NCBI RefSeq assembly: GCF_050947875.1
Contig: NC_134576.1
Span: 57,788,255 to 57,852,254 of the forward strand
DNA length: 64,000 nucleotides
Direction: 5' to 3'
Origin: Dermacentor variabilis
Lineage: Eukaryota; Arthropoda; Arachnida; Ixodida; Ixodidae
Shown here: piece after piece, positions 22,180-34,400 of the stretch
Numbering within the stretch: the first letter of the stretch is position 1
Layout of the letters: each line of letters begins with the position of its first letter
Notes under the pieces: generated by a model
Seen by the model: only the letters and a program-made list of their open reading frames with translations
Told to the model about the DNA's origin: nothing
The model's database searches: none
Program-made: the position numbers and the translations under genes

Positions 22180-24271
22180 GGTAAGTCTCCGGGAGCGATA
22201 AATTCCAAAAAGATGGATCTACGAAACAGCAGACAAGCCATGGTTTACAATTGAGATTAAGCGATATTTGAATAAAAAGAAACTTTTTTTCGAAAAGCAA
22301 GAAGCCCCAAATCTGTTGAAGCAAAGTCAGAATAGTTATCCTTTTTTAAGGAATGTGCATTACATATTGAGGCTGCCAAATATAAGTTTTTCAACCACGA
22401 TATTTCGCAATTTCTAAAAACAAATCCAAGAAAATTTTGGAAGGTCATTTCTCCCGCACCTGCAAAAGAGTTACTTGTTTTTCCACTGAGTCTGGTGCTA
22501 CAATTGATGTCATGGATGTTGCTCGACGGTTTATTTATTCGTTTGTAGTGTATTTAATGACGAAAAGCCCGTAGATAAGTCAACACAGTTTTCTGATAGT
22601 TCTCCCCTTATGAAATGTATAACTGTGACAAATGGCGGTATTGTGAAAGCTGTTGAGCGTTTACCATCGTTTTTTAGTCCTGGCCTTGACGGTGTTTTTA
22701 CTAAGCTACTAAAGATGACAAAGCACAATTCTGCTCTTATACTTACACTATTGTTTCAACAGTCTCTCGACACTACCGAAATTCCAGACCACTGGAAATT
22801 GGCAGATGTAATACCAATATATAAAACCGGCGATAAAAACAAGCTAACAAACTATAGGCCTATATCTCTCACGTCTGTTGTATGCAAACTATTTGAGCAC
22901 GTGTTATCTTCTCAAATTAAGCAGTACATGGCTAGCAACCGCATTCTATTTGCAAACCAGCGTGGTTTTTAACGAGGCCAGTCATGTGAATCCCAGCTTC
23001 TTGAACTTACTACAGACATTCACCTTAACCTTCACGAACTTACACAAACTGATGTCACATTTATAGATTTTGCTAAAGCTTTTGACCGTGTGGCTCATAA
23101 CCGCCTCATATATAAAATGAAGCAGATTAAAGTTGATGAAAAAGTAATAAACTGGGTTAAAGAATATTTAAGTAACAGACGACAAGCTGTCGTAATCAAT
23201 AATGTCCGTTCGCCATTTCAACCTGTTCAGTCCGGTGTGCCTCAAGGTTCCATTTTGGGACCCACTCTATCTTTAATTTATACAAACGATATTCATCAGG
23301 GTATAGACTCCGAAATCCGGTTGTATGCCGACGATTGCGTTCTGTATCGGTCAATAATATGTAAGGCTGACTGCGATAAATTGCAAAATCACTTGAAGAG
23401 GATTAAAAGATGGTGCTCAGACTCGCAAATGAGCATAAATACCTCTAAAACTAAACTTATGAGATTTACTACTTGCAATGAAGTTATGCAACACACATAC
23501 TTTCTTAATGGCGAGGCTCTAGAAACTGCAGAATCATTTATACATCTAGGTGTTCATCTTTCTCCGACTTTGTCTTGGCACAATCATGTGGGCTGTATTG
23601 TTTTCGCTGCATGCAAATCTCTTGGCTTCATTCGTCGAACGCTTCGTCAGGCTAATAGTGATACCAAGCTTCTCGCACCTACCACCGTACTTCGTTGAAA
23701 GCTTTAGTACGCCTCATTTATGTGGAACCCGCACCAAACGCATCTTATTAACAAATTAAAATCTTTTCAGAACAAATAATAATAATAATAATATTTGGGG
23801 TTTTACGTGCCAAAACTACTTTCTGATTATGAGGCACGCCGTAGTGGAGGACTCCGGAAATTTTGACCACCTGGGGTTCTTTAACGTGCGCCTAAATCTA
23901 AGCACACGGGTGTTTTCGCATTTCGTCCCCATCGAAATGCGGCCGCCGTGGCCGGGATTCGATCCCGCGACCTCGTGCTCAGCTTTCAGAACAAAGGAGC
24001 GTGATTTATTACACGTAACTATTTACAACATTCAAGTATCACCAAAATAAAACATGACCTAGGACTCATCCCATTGCAGACTAGAAGAAAGATACCTCAG
24101 CTAACTTTCTTCCATCAGCTATTTCATCACCCAAATTTCTTCTCTCAGGCACACATCTTACCAACCAAAAGGAAATTCTCAAGAATTGATCACGAATTTG
24201 AGTTCGAACAACCATTTGAACGTAGTACACTATTCCAGTTTTCATGTCTGCACTTAGCCATTCCGGAATGA
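22180..24271 (+). pseudogene. LINE 1 reverse transcriptase and C-terminal region
   Basis: RT with motifs in order: SPGLDGVFTKLLK (22675), IPDHWKLADVIPIYK (22780), YRPISLTSVVCKLFE (22852), FAKAFDR-like region (23070), SGVPQGSILGP (23233) and an intact YADD (23334-23345). The frame 23090-23698 alone covers 202 codons. Stops near 22970 and frame changes near 22560, 23060 and 23700 break the rest. The C-terminal part goes on past a SINE insertion to LQTRRKIPQLTFFHQLFHHP (24074-24271). The motif set fits CR1/L2/Jockey-like LINEs; I cannot place the clade more exactly. Confidence 0.88.
23777..23983 (-). mobile_element. tRNA-derived tick SINE (Ruka-like), copy 1
   Basis: Minus-strand copy of the SINE also found at 46434-46641. 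It has a tRNA-like head with a B-box-like GGGATCGAATCCCGG, a body with CGGAGTCCTCCACTACGGCG and a (TTA)n-type tail that reads (AAT)n on the plus strand. The 12-bp target duplication TTTCAGAACAAA is at 23765-23776 and 23984-23995. It interrupts the C-terminal coding part of LINE 1. The name Ruka is from memory of a Rhipicephalus SINE and needs a database check. Confidence 0.88.
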
Positions 24272-24588
24272 AATCATCTCTCAAGTAATATAGCCGAAAT
24301 AATTGAACATATTATATTCAAACAAGCATTTATTAAAATATTCGGAAATAATAACATTACCATTTCCTCCTGCATTTGAGATGTCAGATTATTGTTTGTA
24401 TATTGTAGGAATTATTGGCTTGTGTTTTGTCGAATTAGAAGTGATGTAAAGGTTGCATAGCATGTACGACTTCAAGTAAGGATATTCGACTTATATTGTA
24501 TATTGTATATCATTGTATATTGTATATCAATTGTTCTCCGCCCCCATGTAATGCCCAAGCTTGGCCTTTAGGGTAAATAAATAAAAAA
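24272..24588 (+). repeat. LINE 1 3' UTR and tail
   Basis: The last part has TGTAATGCCCAAGCTTGGCC and GGGTAAATAAATAAAAAAAT; LINE 2 ends similarly (TGTAATACCC ... TTAGGGGTAATGTAAATAAA), so this is the shared 3' end of the family. TGTATATTGTATATCAT repeats occur just before. Confidence 0.7.
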
Positions 24589-24784
24589 ATATGTATGTGC
24601 ATGTGCGGGGGAGAGAGTACGAGATAGAGCTTGACGTTGTGTCGAGCTCTCAATCATGCGTGCATGTTATCTGCATTGTGTTCCGCGCAAGTTTAGTCCA
24701 CGAAGTTGTGCCTATTTGGTTTATCTGTCTCTGGTTTTCACTGATGTGTGCTAAATATAGGCCGTATGTATTAAAGGAATGGTT

Positions 24785-25000
24785 GAGCAATGGCCACGCA
24801 TACAGTGCTGAGCAAATGAAACGCGATACCCGGAGTACATGGCTGCGGCGGTTGTTGCGCCACTGGTGAAATCACGTGAAGCCGGGTTGGTGCATTGTGG
24901 TATACGCTGACGGCGAAAGGGTTCGTCACGGAGGTAAGCTGTTCCGGCGGAAAGTTGTTCTCTGTGTGTTTCACAGTGGCGCCGCCCATAGCGCTACAAG
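24785..25000 (-). repeat. Unclassified dispersed repeat, copy A
   Basis: The stretch shares CAGTGCTGAGCAAATGAAAC and GGTGCATTGTGGTATAC with the reverse complement of 31290-31495. Read on the minus strand it is open (SVYHNAPTRLH). No tRNA box, TIR or RT was seen, so I cannot class it. Confidence 0.6.
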
Positions 25001-25739
25001 CAGTGGTTTCTGCACCGCGCTAACGTAGTGACCGGAACTTAAAGCGCATGCATTTCACAGCACTTCGTTGACTGTTCATTCGCAATGTGCTAGCACGGCT
25101 CATGGTGTGAAACTAGGGCCAAGGTGCTTGAGGCGTACGGCGCGCTACCTAAAACAAAGTGATGAACTAGCACAGAAAATAATTCATCAGCCTTTCTAAT
25201 CTGTGAACAAAGACGAGCAGCGAAGCTGTGTGGTGTTTTACCTCAATCAACGAATTTATGTATAGATAGTTATTACTCTGAACACGCGTTTGGCCCGTGC
25301 CAGGGTTCCGTGAAACCTGCCGATAAGGTCGCCTAGATGACTATGACGTAACCACAACACACAACGTCCACGCGAGCGACGATATGTGTTGACCGGGGCG
25401 CGGTGAAAGGAGCGCACGAAACAAAACACGTTCCTTTGTCATTTGCGATTGAGCATACTTCCTCGTTAATTTGCAGAATGAAACTCGGACGCACTAGACT
25501 TTTACAATACAAATATGGCGCTGTCCATTTCCCTACCGGGCATGCCTATGTATTGACAACACACGGGAATCGCACAATATTTACAACTTCACTGTGAACT
25601 ACGGAATCAAGAAAAGTAAATGAAGCTCGGCGTAATGTTAGAGTCGTATTAGCGGCTCAAGGTCACTTAATTTCTTTCAAGATACTTTGTTTAAAATAAC
25701 ACTTACGGCCGCCCCTTCTGTAACCATACTGCCTCCGTA
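25001..25739. other. CLCA intron; nothing recognised
   Basis: No coding, RNA or repeat signal that I can support. Confidence 0.4.
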
Positions 25740-26130
25740 GACTTCCATGTATTAAGGGGCGAAGCTTCGGGCCACGACACAGCCACAATGGTTCGGCGCT
25801 CACAAACTGCTTTTCTACAGATGCTGCTGCTGCTGCCGGTCCTGGGACAGTTGCTGTCGCTGCCTGTAGTACAGCTGACTGATACCCTTGCTGACGAACA
25901 GCGCAGGAGTACTGTGCATTGCATGGAGAGACCGCAAATCTGCTGTGACTTATCGAGTCTGCTGCATCACCCGCCGCCGATTCTGGACAATTACGTGCTG
26001 CTCGTCGGACAACATGGGACGGCAATATCTACACCGCCTCCTGAGAAGCGCGCGCATTTGGACAAAGCTTCGGGCCACGACACTGCCAGAATGTTTCGGC
26101 ACTCACCAACTGCTTTTCTAGCGGTATGTT
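25740..26130 (+). promoter_or_regulatory. LINE 2 5' region with a duplicated 60-bp segment
   Basis: AAGCTTCGGGCCACGACAC and the following ~40 bp (to ACTGCTTTTCTA) occur at 25762 and again at 26065, offset 303 bp. The arrangement parallels the 274-bp offset duplication upstream of LINE 1, although the sequences differ. Confidence 0.5.
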
Positions 26131-26890
26131 ACTATCAAACTAGCTGTTACCGTATCAATAATGTTTGCCTTCTAGCCGTATCGCGGCCACCCAACTATTT
26201 CAAACGGTCTTGCACTTCTGTTGTTTATGTTTTGCGACTGTTGCTTTTGAGTGGGGATCTTGAGGAAAGCACCGGACATATGAGAAAGGCTCAAGAAGAG
26301 AAGTTGGATGGTGTGGCTGAAGCTGTAAAGCGCCTTGAAGCCACCAATGCAAGTCTTCTCGAATCAATGATGAAAGTTCTAAATGTGCACGCAGAACTTA
26401 AAACAGACCTCGAAAGCCTAACCAAACGTGTACAGGAACTGGAAAACAACGTAGAATCTGCTTCATCTGTTCATGCCCCAAAGCTCTCGAAAGTGGACTT
26501 TCTAGCATCATTACCGAAATTGATAATCTAGAAAACCAGTCACGTAGATCAAATGTTTTGTTTTATGGTGTTACCGATACTAACGAATCCGAAAGCTAGG
26601 AAAGTTCAGAGCGACTTGTGCCTGAGTTCTGCGGTGATAAGTTTGCTGTCACTAACTTCCATAGCTAGGGCACACCATGTGGGCCGTTTTTCAACTGTGA
26701 AAAAACGCCCCATTATACGTAAGTTCTTCAACGATGAAGAACATGAGGCGTTTTTGTGCAAAGGCAGCGAGGTTAGGGACAATTGTTTCAGCATAGGACG
26801 TGACGATTCCCAAGCCGTTCGTGATAAACGCCGGAAATTTCTGCAGTTTTCGCGATCAATTAAAAAGAGCAAGGTGACAGCGTGCGTTTA
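25788..26890 (+). pseudogene. LINE 2 ORF1
   Basis: The 247-codon frame 25788-26531 starts MVRRSQTAFLQMLLLLPVLG, has a hydrophobic stretch (VYVLRLLLLSG), the 2A-like remnant DLEESTGH at 26256-26279 and a coiled coil (residues ~165-235, LKTDLESLTKRVQELENN). It ends where a frameshift leads to NQSRRSNVLFYGV (near 26535), the usual start of the L1 ORF1p-type RNA-binding part, and then RPIIRKFFNDEEHEAFL and AVRDKRRKFLQFS up to 26890. Closely matches LINE 1 in layout. Confidence 0.75.
26256..26279 (+). other. Degenerate 2A-like motif in LINE 2
   Basis: LLLLSG is followed by DLEESTGH, which aligns with the 2A consensus DxExNPGP; Asp, Glu and Gly are kept but Asn-Pro and the last Pro are changed. 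It lies before a charged coiled-coil region, the position of 2A-like peptides in some APE-type LINEs. Confidence 0.5.
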
Positions 26891-27034
26891 ACGTTCGACA
26901 TGCTGCATATCAATAATGATACCTATATGTGGGATGTCGTGGGTAGCCGTGCTGTGCCAGTTCATTATCCCACCACAGTATGACACGTGCCAACTGTTAA
27001 GTCTTCTATAAAGGCTGCGTCATTTTAGCCTAAT

Positions 27035-27803
27035 GTGTGTGCTAATTTACAGAGTAATACCAATTTCCTTTTCACAAACATTAGAAGTGTTCTTTCCAAA
27101 ACTGTCGCCCTTTCTTCGCTCGTAGATTCTACGGGCGCTTCACTTCTAGTATTGACTGAAACTTGGCTGGACGATACCGGTTCGGCTGAAAACATTCTTC
27201 TCAGTGAACCTGAATTTCGCATTTTCCGGTGTAACAGAAAAAAATTGAAATGCGAGTGGTGTCCTTATAGCCACAAAGAAACAATTATCTGCTGTTCCCC
27301 TTTCTGTTGATACTTTCCTCGAATGTGTATGGATATGGTGTAAATTCGGAGTTACTGCTGCTATTATAGGTGCTTTCTACCGGCTGCGCGATATGTCTGA
27401 TACATTCTGGGGTGAATTCTAAATAATACTCAGCGACTTACATGTGCGCTTTCCTAACTCCATTTTTCTCGTATTTGGTGATTTTAATCTTCCAAACATT
27501 GAATGGCTCAATCACTGTGTTAATTCCAGAGGTAAAGAAGCCCACACCTTTTTTCATTGCTGCTTCGCTTTTTCTCTTGCTCAACTTATTAACAGTCCTA
27601 CCCGCCGCTCCGCTACCACGGCAAATACCCTTGATCTTGTCGTAAAATATAACCCGGACGTTCTTATTGATATGTTGCATTTAAATGCTTTATCCGATAA
27701 CGACATTATCACTGGGTTCATCACGCATCCATTTACTGAAAAGAACGCTACCATTAAGCAAATTCATTGCTACAATCGCGCAAATGTTGAGATGAAGAAC
27801 TAG
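27035..27803 (+). pseudogene. LINE 2 endonuclease (APE type)
   Basis: In order: NTNFLFTNIRSVLSK (27053), LLVLTETWLDD (27145), IIGAFYRL-like sequence near 27365 in another frame, FLVFGDFNLPNIEW (27467) and ALSDNDIITGF (27690), the SDH box with His replaced by Asn. Frameshifts near 27240 and 27420 and the changed SDH make it inactive. Confidence 0.85.
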
Positions 27804-29340
27804 GAACTACACACCTCTGAGATCTTCCTGGCTCAGCGTTCATCACGCACAATTGAACTAAACTGGCTGTCGTTCAAAACCACCTCCTCTAACCTTGTTG
27901 ATAAATATGTTCCAATCATCACTATCCGAAATAATAAAAATTCACCTTGGTTCACACACTGTCCTCGTCATCTTAATAATAAGACAAAGCGTTTGTATCG
28001 CCAACCAATGACCACACGTCTCCTGACATCATGGAGCCAGTACAAGAATTGCGATAAAGAGTATCAGTCCCTCCTTAGAACAACCCGTCGTAATTTCTTC
28101 AGTCACGACCTCTCTACTATCTTAACCAATAATTCTCATAGATCTGGCGCATTATCAATCCAAGTTCCTCTCCTGATATAGTACTAACTAATGCTGACTG
28201 ACAACCAGTAACTGAATCTGAGTGTTCGCAGCTTCTGAAGGATGCATTTTCATTAGTGTTCACCAATGAAGATATAACTTCTTCGCCAATATCAGAGCCA
28301 TTGCCTAACTTTTCGATTCCAGAAATTGTCATCAGCGAATCTGGTATTCTTGCCCTGTTGAACAACGTCAAAACTACTAATAGCTATGATCACCTTCGTT
28401 TAAATAATAATATACATAAAAACGTTTCTTTAAATATTTTCGCAGTGTTATCAGCCCTGTATTCACATTCATTATCATCTGGCATTATTCCTGAAGACAA
28501 TACAAATTTTAAATCGGGTGATCGCTCTGGTCCGACTTAACTTTCGTCCTTGTCATTAACTATCAACATATGTAGACTTCTCGAGCGCGTCATACATACA
28601 CAAGTCATCAACTACCTGGAAGACCATGATGTCATCTTCAAGTACTAGCACGGTTTCCGTAGGGGTTATTCATGCGACACTCAGTTCGCCGGATCTACTA
28701 ACGATATATTTTTCGCATTTAACGAAGGATGCCAAGTTCACGGAGTGTTTCTTGGCTTCTCTAAAGCTTTTGATCGCATTCCTCATCACAGGCTGCTAAT
28801 CAAATTAACACAAATATTCACCCAAACGTTCTTGCATGAATTAAAGATTTCCTCTCCAACAGACAATTCACCTGTCCTAAAAGCTGTAACTCTTATTTAG
28901 TTCCTTTAACATCTGGAGTCCTCCAGGGCAGCATACTCGGTCCTCTACTTTTCTTAATTTTTAATAATGATCTGCCCAAATGTGTCTTATCTCGAACTCG
29001 ATTATTCGCTGTTGATTGTGTTATATATCGTAATATTAGTAATGACACTGACCGACTTTCCTTACAAACTGATCTTGATGCGGTGACCGCTTTGTGCTCC
29101 TCGTGGTTAATGTCTTTAAATACGTCTAAAACAAAGCTAATGTCATGTACCAACCATTCCGCGTAGCTTCCTACCGCCTACTTTCTCAATAATGCTAGAG
29201 TAGAACTTGCGCCAACTTACAAGTATCCAGGCTTTAATCTTCAGTCTGACTTACCTTGGCATTACCATATTAATACCTTCTTAGCATCAGCTAACCGAGC
29301 AGTCGGTTTTACGCGTAACCTCAAGCACGCACTTTAAACT
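27804..29340 (+). pseudogene. LINE 2 reverse transcriptase
   Basis: RT pieces: ESGILALLNNVKTTNSYDHL (28345), CRLLERVIHTQVINYL (28570), GFSKAFDRIPHHRL (28753), SGVLQGSILGPLLFLIFNN (28915) and LFAVDCVIYR (29002-29031). The catalytic YADD is FAVD (29005-29016), so the first metal-binding Asp is Val. Several stops and frame changes. The same family as LINE 1, and more decayed. Confidence 0.85.
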
Positions 29341-30010
29341 TAAAGAAACTTGCTTATATCCCGCTGATCCGCCCAAAAAGTAAGATGCTTCTGCCATATG
29401 GGATCACGATCAAGCATACATAATCAACAACATCGAATCTCTGCAAAACCATGCTGTTGCCTTCGTCTTTTCCGTACATTCACGCTTCACCAGCGTCACA
29501 TCGTCAAAACAACCTGCCGAGTTGGAATCACTATCACGTCGACGCGTGTTTGCTCACATAACCTTATTTCACAAACTTCATCACCATCCCCCGCAGTTTT
29601 CCAGCGCCGTGACCAGGCTAACAAAGCAAAACGCCTAACGTGCCGCTCATCGCTATACGCAAAATCATTTAGTCCTCGCACAGTAGTAGAATAGAATAAC
29701 TTAACATCACGCATAGCTACTGAAGTTACCTTACCATCTTTCCAAACCATGTTGCAAGAACATTAGTGGTAGCAGATTAGTTATTACTTATTATTGTATG
29801 TACATAATAACATATTAGGTAAAAAAGTGATTGTTTTCTTGACGTAGTGCATATACCCCTTGTAAATATCTATTTATTTTATGTTCCTTGTGTGTGGTGT
29901 TTATTTCGTGTAGTTTTATTTCTTTTGTATACTTCATGTTTTTGTTTCCCGCAATGTAATACCCTCGCATGATGGCCCTTAGGGGTAATGTAAATAAAGT
30001 ATTAAATGGA
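29341..30010 (+). repeat. LINE 2 C-terminal remnant, 3' UTR and tail
   Basis: Ends with TGTAATACCCTCGCATGATG and TTAGGGGTAATGTAAATAAA near 29955-30000, matching the end of LINE 1. Confidence 0.65.
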
Positions 30011-31289
30011 TAGCAGACGGGAATTCTGTAACGTTTCCAACTTACTCTGAATTTATAATTATGACAAGTAAATGTAGCTTGGCGCAATGATAAATACGTC
30101 TTTGCAAACAATTGCGGTAAGATCTTCCTTTCAAGATACGTAAATTTGATTGAGAGCTAAAGGCCATTCGCGAGGAACAGGAGACAAAAATTTTTTTCGG
30201 GTTAACTTGACGCCTAGACGGACGTACATCGACCACCGCCAGAGAGGAGCTATACACAACTTCGCTGTAGGAAAGTTTACCTCAGCTGTGGCTATATGCA
30301 CTCTAGATCTGTCCAATTGGCTTTGGCCTTCTGTTATGCTAGGACTTCGTAATGTCGCCTGGAGCAGCCACGACGGCCACCTTCCGGCGGGACAAGCTGT
30401 CGGAACAGGTGGACGGCGAGGTCAGTACGCACCAGACGATTTCTCTCTGCGTCCATGGCTGCCGAAAGTTGATCTACGGGGGCTCCGTGACGCGGTCTAA
30501 GAGACCGGGACCGTTTATCGCTTCCCGGACATTTTCCATCACATTCATGTAGGCGCCTTGCGGTTGCCAGTGTAGTGCCATAATACATCTTTGCTCTAGA
30601 AAATGAGTCACCGGCACTGCCACATGGACAGGGCTTCAGTTCAGCCTATTCCGTCTACTCTACTACTCGAGTGCGCCCTCTATATGGCTCTCCAAACGCT
30701 GATGGAAAACCGTCTGGTCATATCCAGTCGCGGAATATTTCCTCCTTCAAGTCTATGAAAATGAAGTTACGTTTGTCACTGATACATTTGTCACGGGAAT
30801 GAGAGGAGCGGAGCTTCGAAGCCAACAGCGCAACGCCACAGCCTCCTCGTTCACCAGTTCCTGTTTAGAGTCCTGCCTCGGCGGATGTTGGCCGTGGTGA
30901 GCGCTCGATCCGACCTAATGAAGTATTCGGCCATCGACAGAGTGCCAAGTAACAGAACCGTGGGCAAAAGGTCGCATGCTTAAAGCGCTCACGGTCTCGT
31001 GTTTGCCTTTTGCATTCGTTTTGTACTTTTCCTCTGCGTTTCTTCTGTTTTTTTTATTTGAAGTACCTCAAATGGTTATATGCGCCAATTGTTATCGTTA
31101 TCCTCAGAACGCAATATGCTGTGACCACCTTAGCGCTGCTCCGAAACATGACGCCATGGTAGCATATCCCGTAAACGGGAATTAAAATCATTCGTGAGGC
31201 GCGCACAACCTGCCTCCCGCAAAGTACGACAGCGGCATATCCTCTTTGAGCGCCGTGGAAGACCAGCGCGCCATATAACCCATATAAAC
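30011..31289. other. CLCA intron; nothing recognised
   Basis: Frames at 30150-30590 on both strands overlap each other and show no family features. Confidence 0.4.
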
Positions 31290-31495
31290 CACGGCTCCCA
31301 GCGCTCCGGTGGAGCTAACGCGAAGTCCAGACCAAACGACTGTCAGCCGGACGCAGATTTCCTGTGAAACCAACCCTGTCATCCTCAGTGTATACCACAA
31401 TGCACCATCTCGCATTCATGAGACCTCACGGGTGGCGCAAGAAGCGCCGTCTGCCTTGCACTCGGAGTATCGCGTTTCATTTGCTCAGCACTGTT
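31290..31495 (+). repeat. Unclassified dispersed repeat, copy B
   Basis: Inverted relative to copy A at 24785-25000. Contains GTATACCACAATGCACC and GTTTCATTTGCTCAGCACTG. It is open in the same frame as copy A (SVYHNAPSRIH), which may be chance or a shared coding ancestor. Confidence 0.6.
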
Positions 31496-34400
31496 ATCAA
31501 ATATCTTGTTGCTATTATGTCCAACCGATACTATTTGTTGTGTGAAACGTTTTGATGGTTATAGGCAGCTTGAATTGTCCTGTGCGAACCGCAGCCCCAG
31601 CTCCTCAGCAGAGGAAACCAAGAGAAGCACCATTAGCCGAAAAAGAAAACTTTCTGAATACGAATTCAAACAGGCCGCCAAGAAGGTTCATGCTTTTAAG
31701 ACCTACGTACTTGATATCCTTCTTTTCCGCATCTTGCCCGTTGATGACAAGACGCCAGTTTATCAGTGTCGCCGGTAGCGGAGGTTATGGCTGCGAGCAG
31801 GCATCCTCGACTAATCGCTTACGTGCGATTTCTCGCCTTTGCATCGGACGCGTCGGATGGCGCTTGTTGCGCTGTGCAAGGTGACGCGCCCTGTGCGCGT
31901 CCTGTACCTAGTCGTGCGAAATCTCGCAAAAGGTATTGTAATCCCGAAAGCCACTATATGTATTAGAGCCGGCATTTCTGAAAGGGGCTGACAACGGCGA
32001 CCATGCGCAGGCCAGGCCGGACGCTGCCAGGGCTGATAATTTGTTTACGTTTATGTCGCAGCCGTCTGTCCCGGCGTTTGAATTTGCAAATATTGAGCAA
32101 CTTCGGGTTGATATGGAATCCCAACCCACGTAACTTCTTATCAGGACAGGAATAGCAGCGGTCTGGCTGCCACCATGCTGCGACAACTCCAAAATTCGAA
32201 GAGGTCCAGTGTGAGCCTCCTACATTCGAACCAAACAGCTCATTCATTAGGTTCGCATAATATAATTGTCACGTATATTCCGCAACATTGTGACAACGCG
32301 ATACCGAACACCGCCGCTGTAGACGCATGACTATGGACCGTTCTTCGGCTTGCGGGGCTCGTAGCCACGACATTGAAATCAGCATAGAATAAAGTCGTGT
32401 GTACGATGACCGGTGGTCGTTGTCATTTACCATGTACCCACAGAGCTGTATTCGAACAAGTTCCCATAAAAATGTGTCAATATGGCTTCTCTGACAATCA
32501 CAAAGGTGTGCCATCAATCATGTGGACGCAGGTGAATAAATCACAGCTGGCAAAAATATTTGCAGAGACCTCCACTACGATGCCTAGCTAAATGACGAAA
32601 TGTTAAATTTTACCATTAAATTATGCTTGCCCATGCACCTGACCAGACTACAAAGAATAGTTCACATACCTACATAGAAACGTCCTCAATTCTCTGTGAA
32701 TACCATGACACAATATGCATGGGCGCTACCTTCTACTGGTGTCTATAAACAGCAGTTCGTTCTTCATCAGCATTAGTTACAATACCGCGGAATTGTTTTC
32801 GAGCCTTTCTAAATTCATAACAACTGCCTCGATAATAGTAAAGCCTTCTTCTTCGTAATCTCAATCTAAACACAAAGCCTGCACATTACATCCGCTTCCG
32901 GCACAGCAAGAATCCTGTGACCACGCTTATCATGTACAACTAAAAAGAACTAAAATGGGAACAGAAAAAGTTAGTGATGATTTACGTAGTGAACGCGAGT
33001 GACATGCACGCATATGGGCGCCATAGCGCACACTAAGCGGTTGGCCCTCGATACGCCCAGACACCAAGACTGACCGCATCGCTGATCGCTTTCAAGATAG
33101 TGCTATCCCGGCCACGCAATACGCAGCAGCCGTCGGAGCAGAACGCCCAACCCTGCCCCTTTCCTGGGGGCCGCTTCCTGCCAGCTTTCCTCCCTTGCAC
33201 GCTCGAGTCCCTCGCAGGCTTTCACTGACCCATACAGCTCGCAGCACCCGTAGAAATTGGGAGAGCAGGTTAACCCGGCGCGCCTCCGCCCACCCTCCTC
33301 CCCCGCGACGCTTCTGATCTTTTTCATTCCCGCTTTGCTTCTCTCCACCTACAGATACCTTCCTCATCCGGCGCTAGCTTCCTTCGCGGCTTCAAACATC
33401 CCGTGGCCTTTTTCACTGTCGTGCTATATATGCTTGCGCGTAAAAATTTAAGCTCTGTTACGTAGCAATAAGTAAATACGAGGTATTCTGTCTCTTGATG
33501 TCTTATCGTGAAACCAGCCGCCAACCCTTCACTTTAAACACAAGACAAATGACGCATTTTAAGCTACCAAGCACTCATCTAATGTAGATTGGTTGCGTCT
33601 CTTAAAGATTGCTGGCATTTGAGTAATGCTGAGAACAGCTGTTCTCGGAAGAATATTAGACGAGTAGGCGAAATGTGTAGTCGAGACAGGTGTATTCGGG
33701 CGTCTTTGTTTCAGGGGCACATCTAAGGGCGCCGTGTGGAAAACGTTATTCCGAACCACATCCACGCAGGATCTCCGCGTGTCGCGGTGGGTTGCCGAAC
33801 TAATCGAAATGCTCAAAGTAACATGCGTCAGAAAATCGTAAAGTACTGTCTAAATACAACATAAAGACACTATATTGTCGAATTCTATTTTGAATTTACA
33901 AGAAAACTTAATTTTGTTAAGCGGAAACTCGAACACAAGCCCCTTTTCCAGCGTTTCTACAATTCATAGGGCGCTGATTGCCTCAGTGCGCGCAAATCGC
34001 GGAGGCCACGGAACGGCGCACCCACTTCCTTGCAACAACTTCAGATGACGCTCGCCACCGCCGCATCTCTACCCAAGCAGGAGGTCGCGATTTTAATTGA
34101 AAGTTCGCCTTCTTTCAAAGCTTTTGGCACCAGCGCATTCCTGCAAACTTGACGGCTACATAAGCTGCAGTTGACGGGAAGCGTCGAAACTAGTCAGGGA
34201 TTTCGTAATGCTATCACGTTCCACACATAAAGAGGCCCTGAATCACTTGGTATCAAAGTGCAGAAAGGAATTTGAATTGAAATTGTTCTTTTAGAAATAC
34301 TTTTCTGCAAGAACTACTTCAACGCGTTCAGGAGAAGCCGAGTTACTGTCAAACACGGCATTCGCTGTTTTCCCGTCCCTTCTTCAGTGCCTTGCACTGA

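Noticed and set aside
33092..33367. 91-codon minus-strand frame
   Set aside because: GC-rich, open in other frames too, low-complexity Gly/Arg content and no match.
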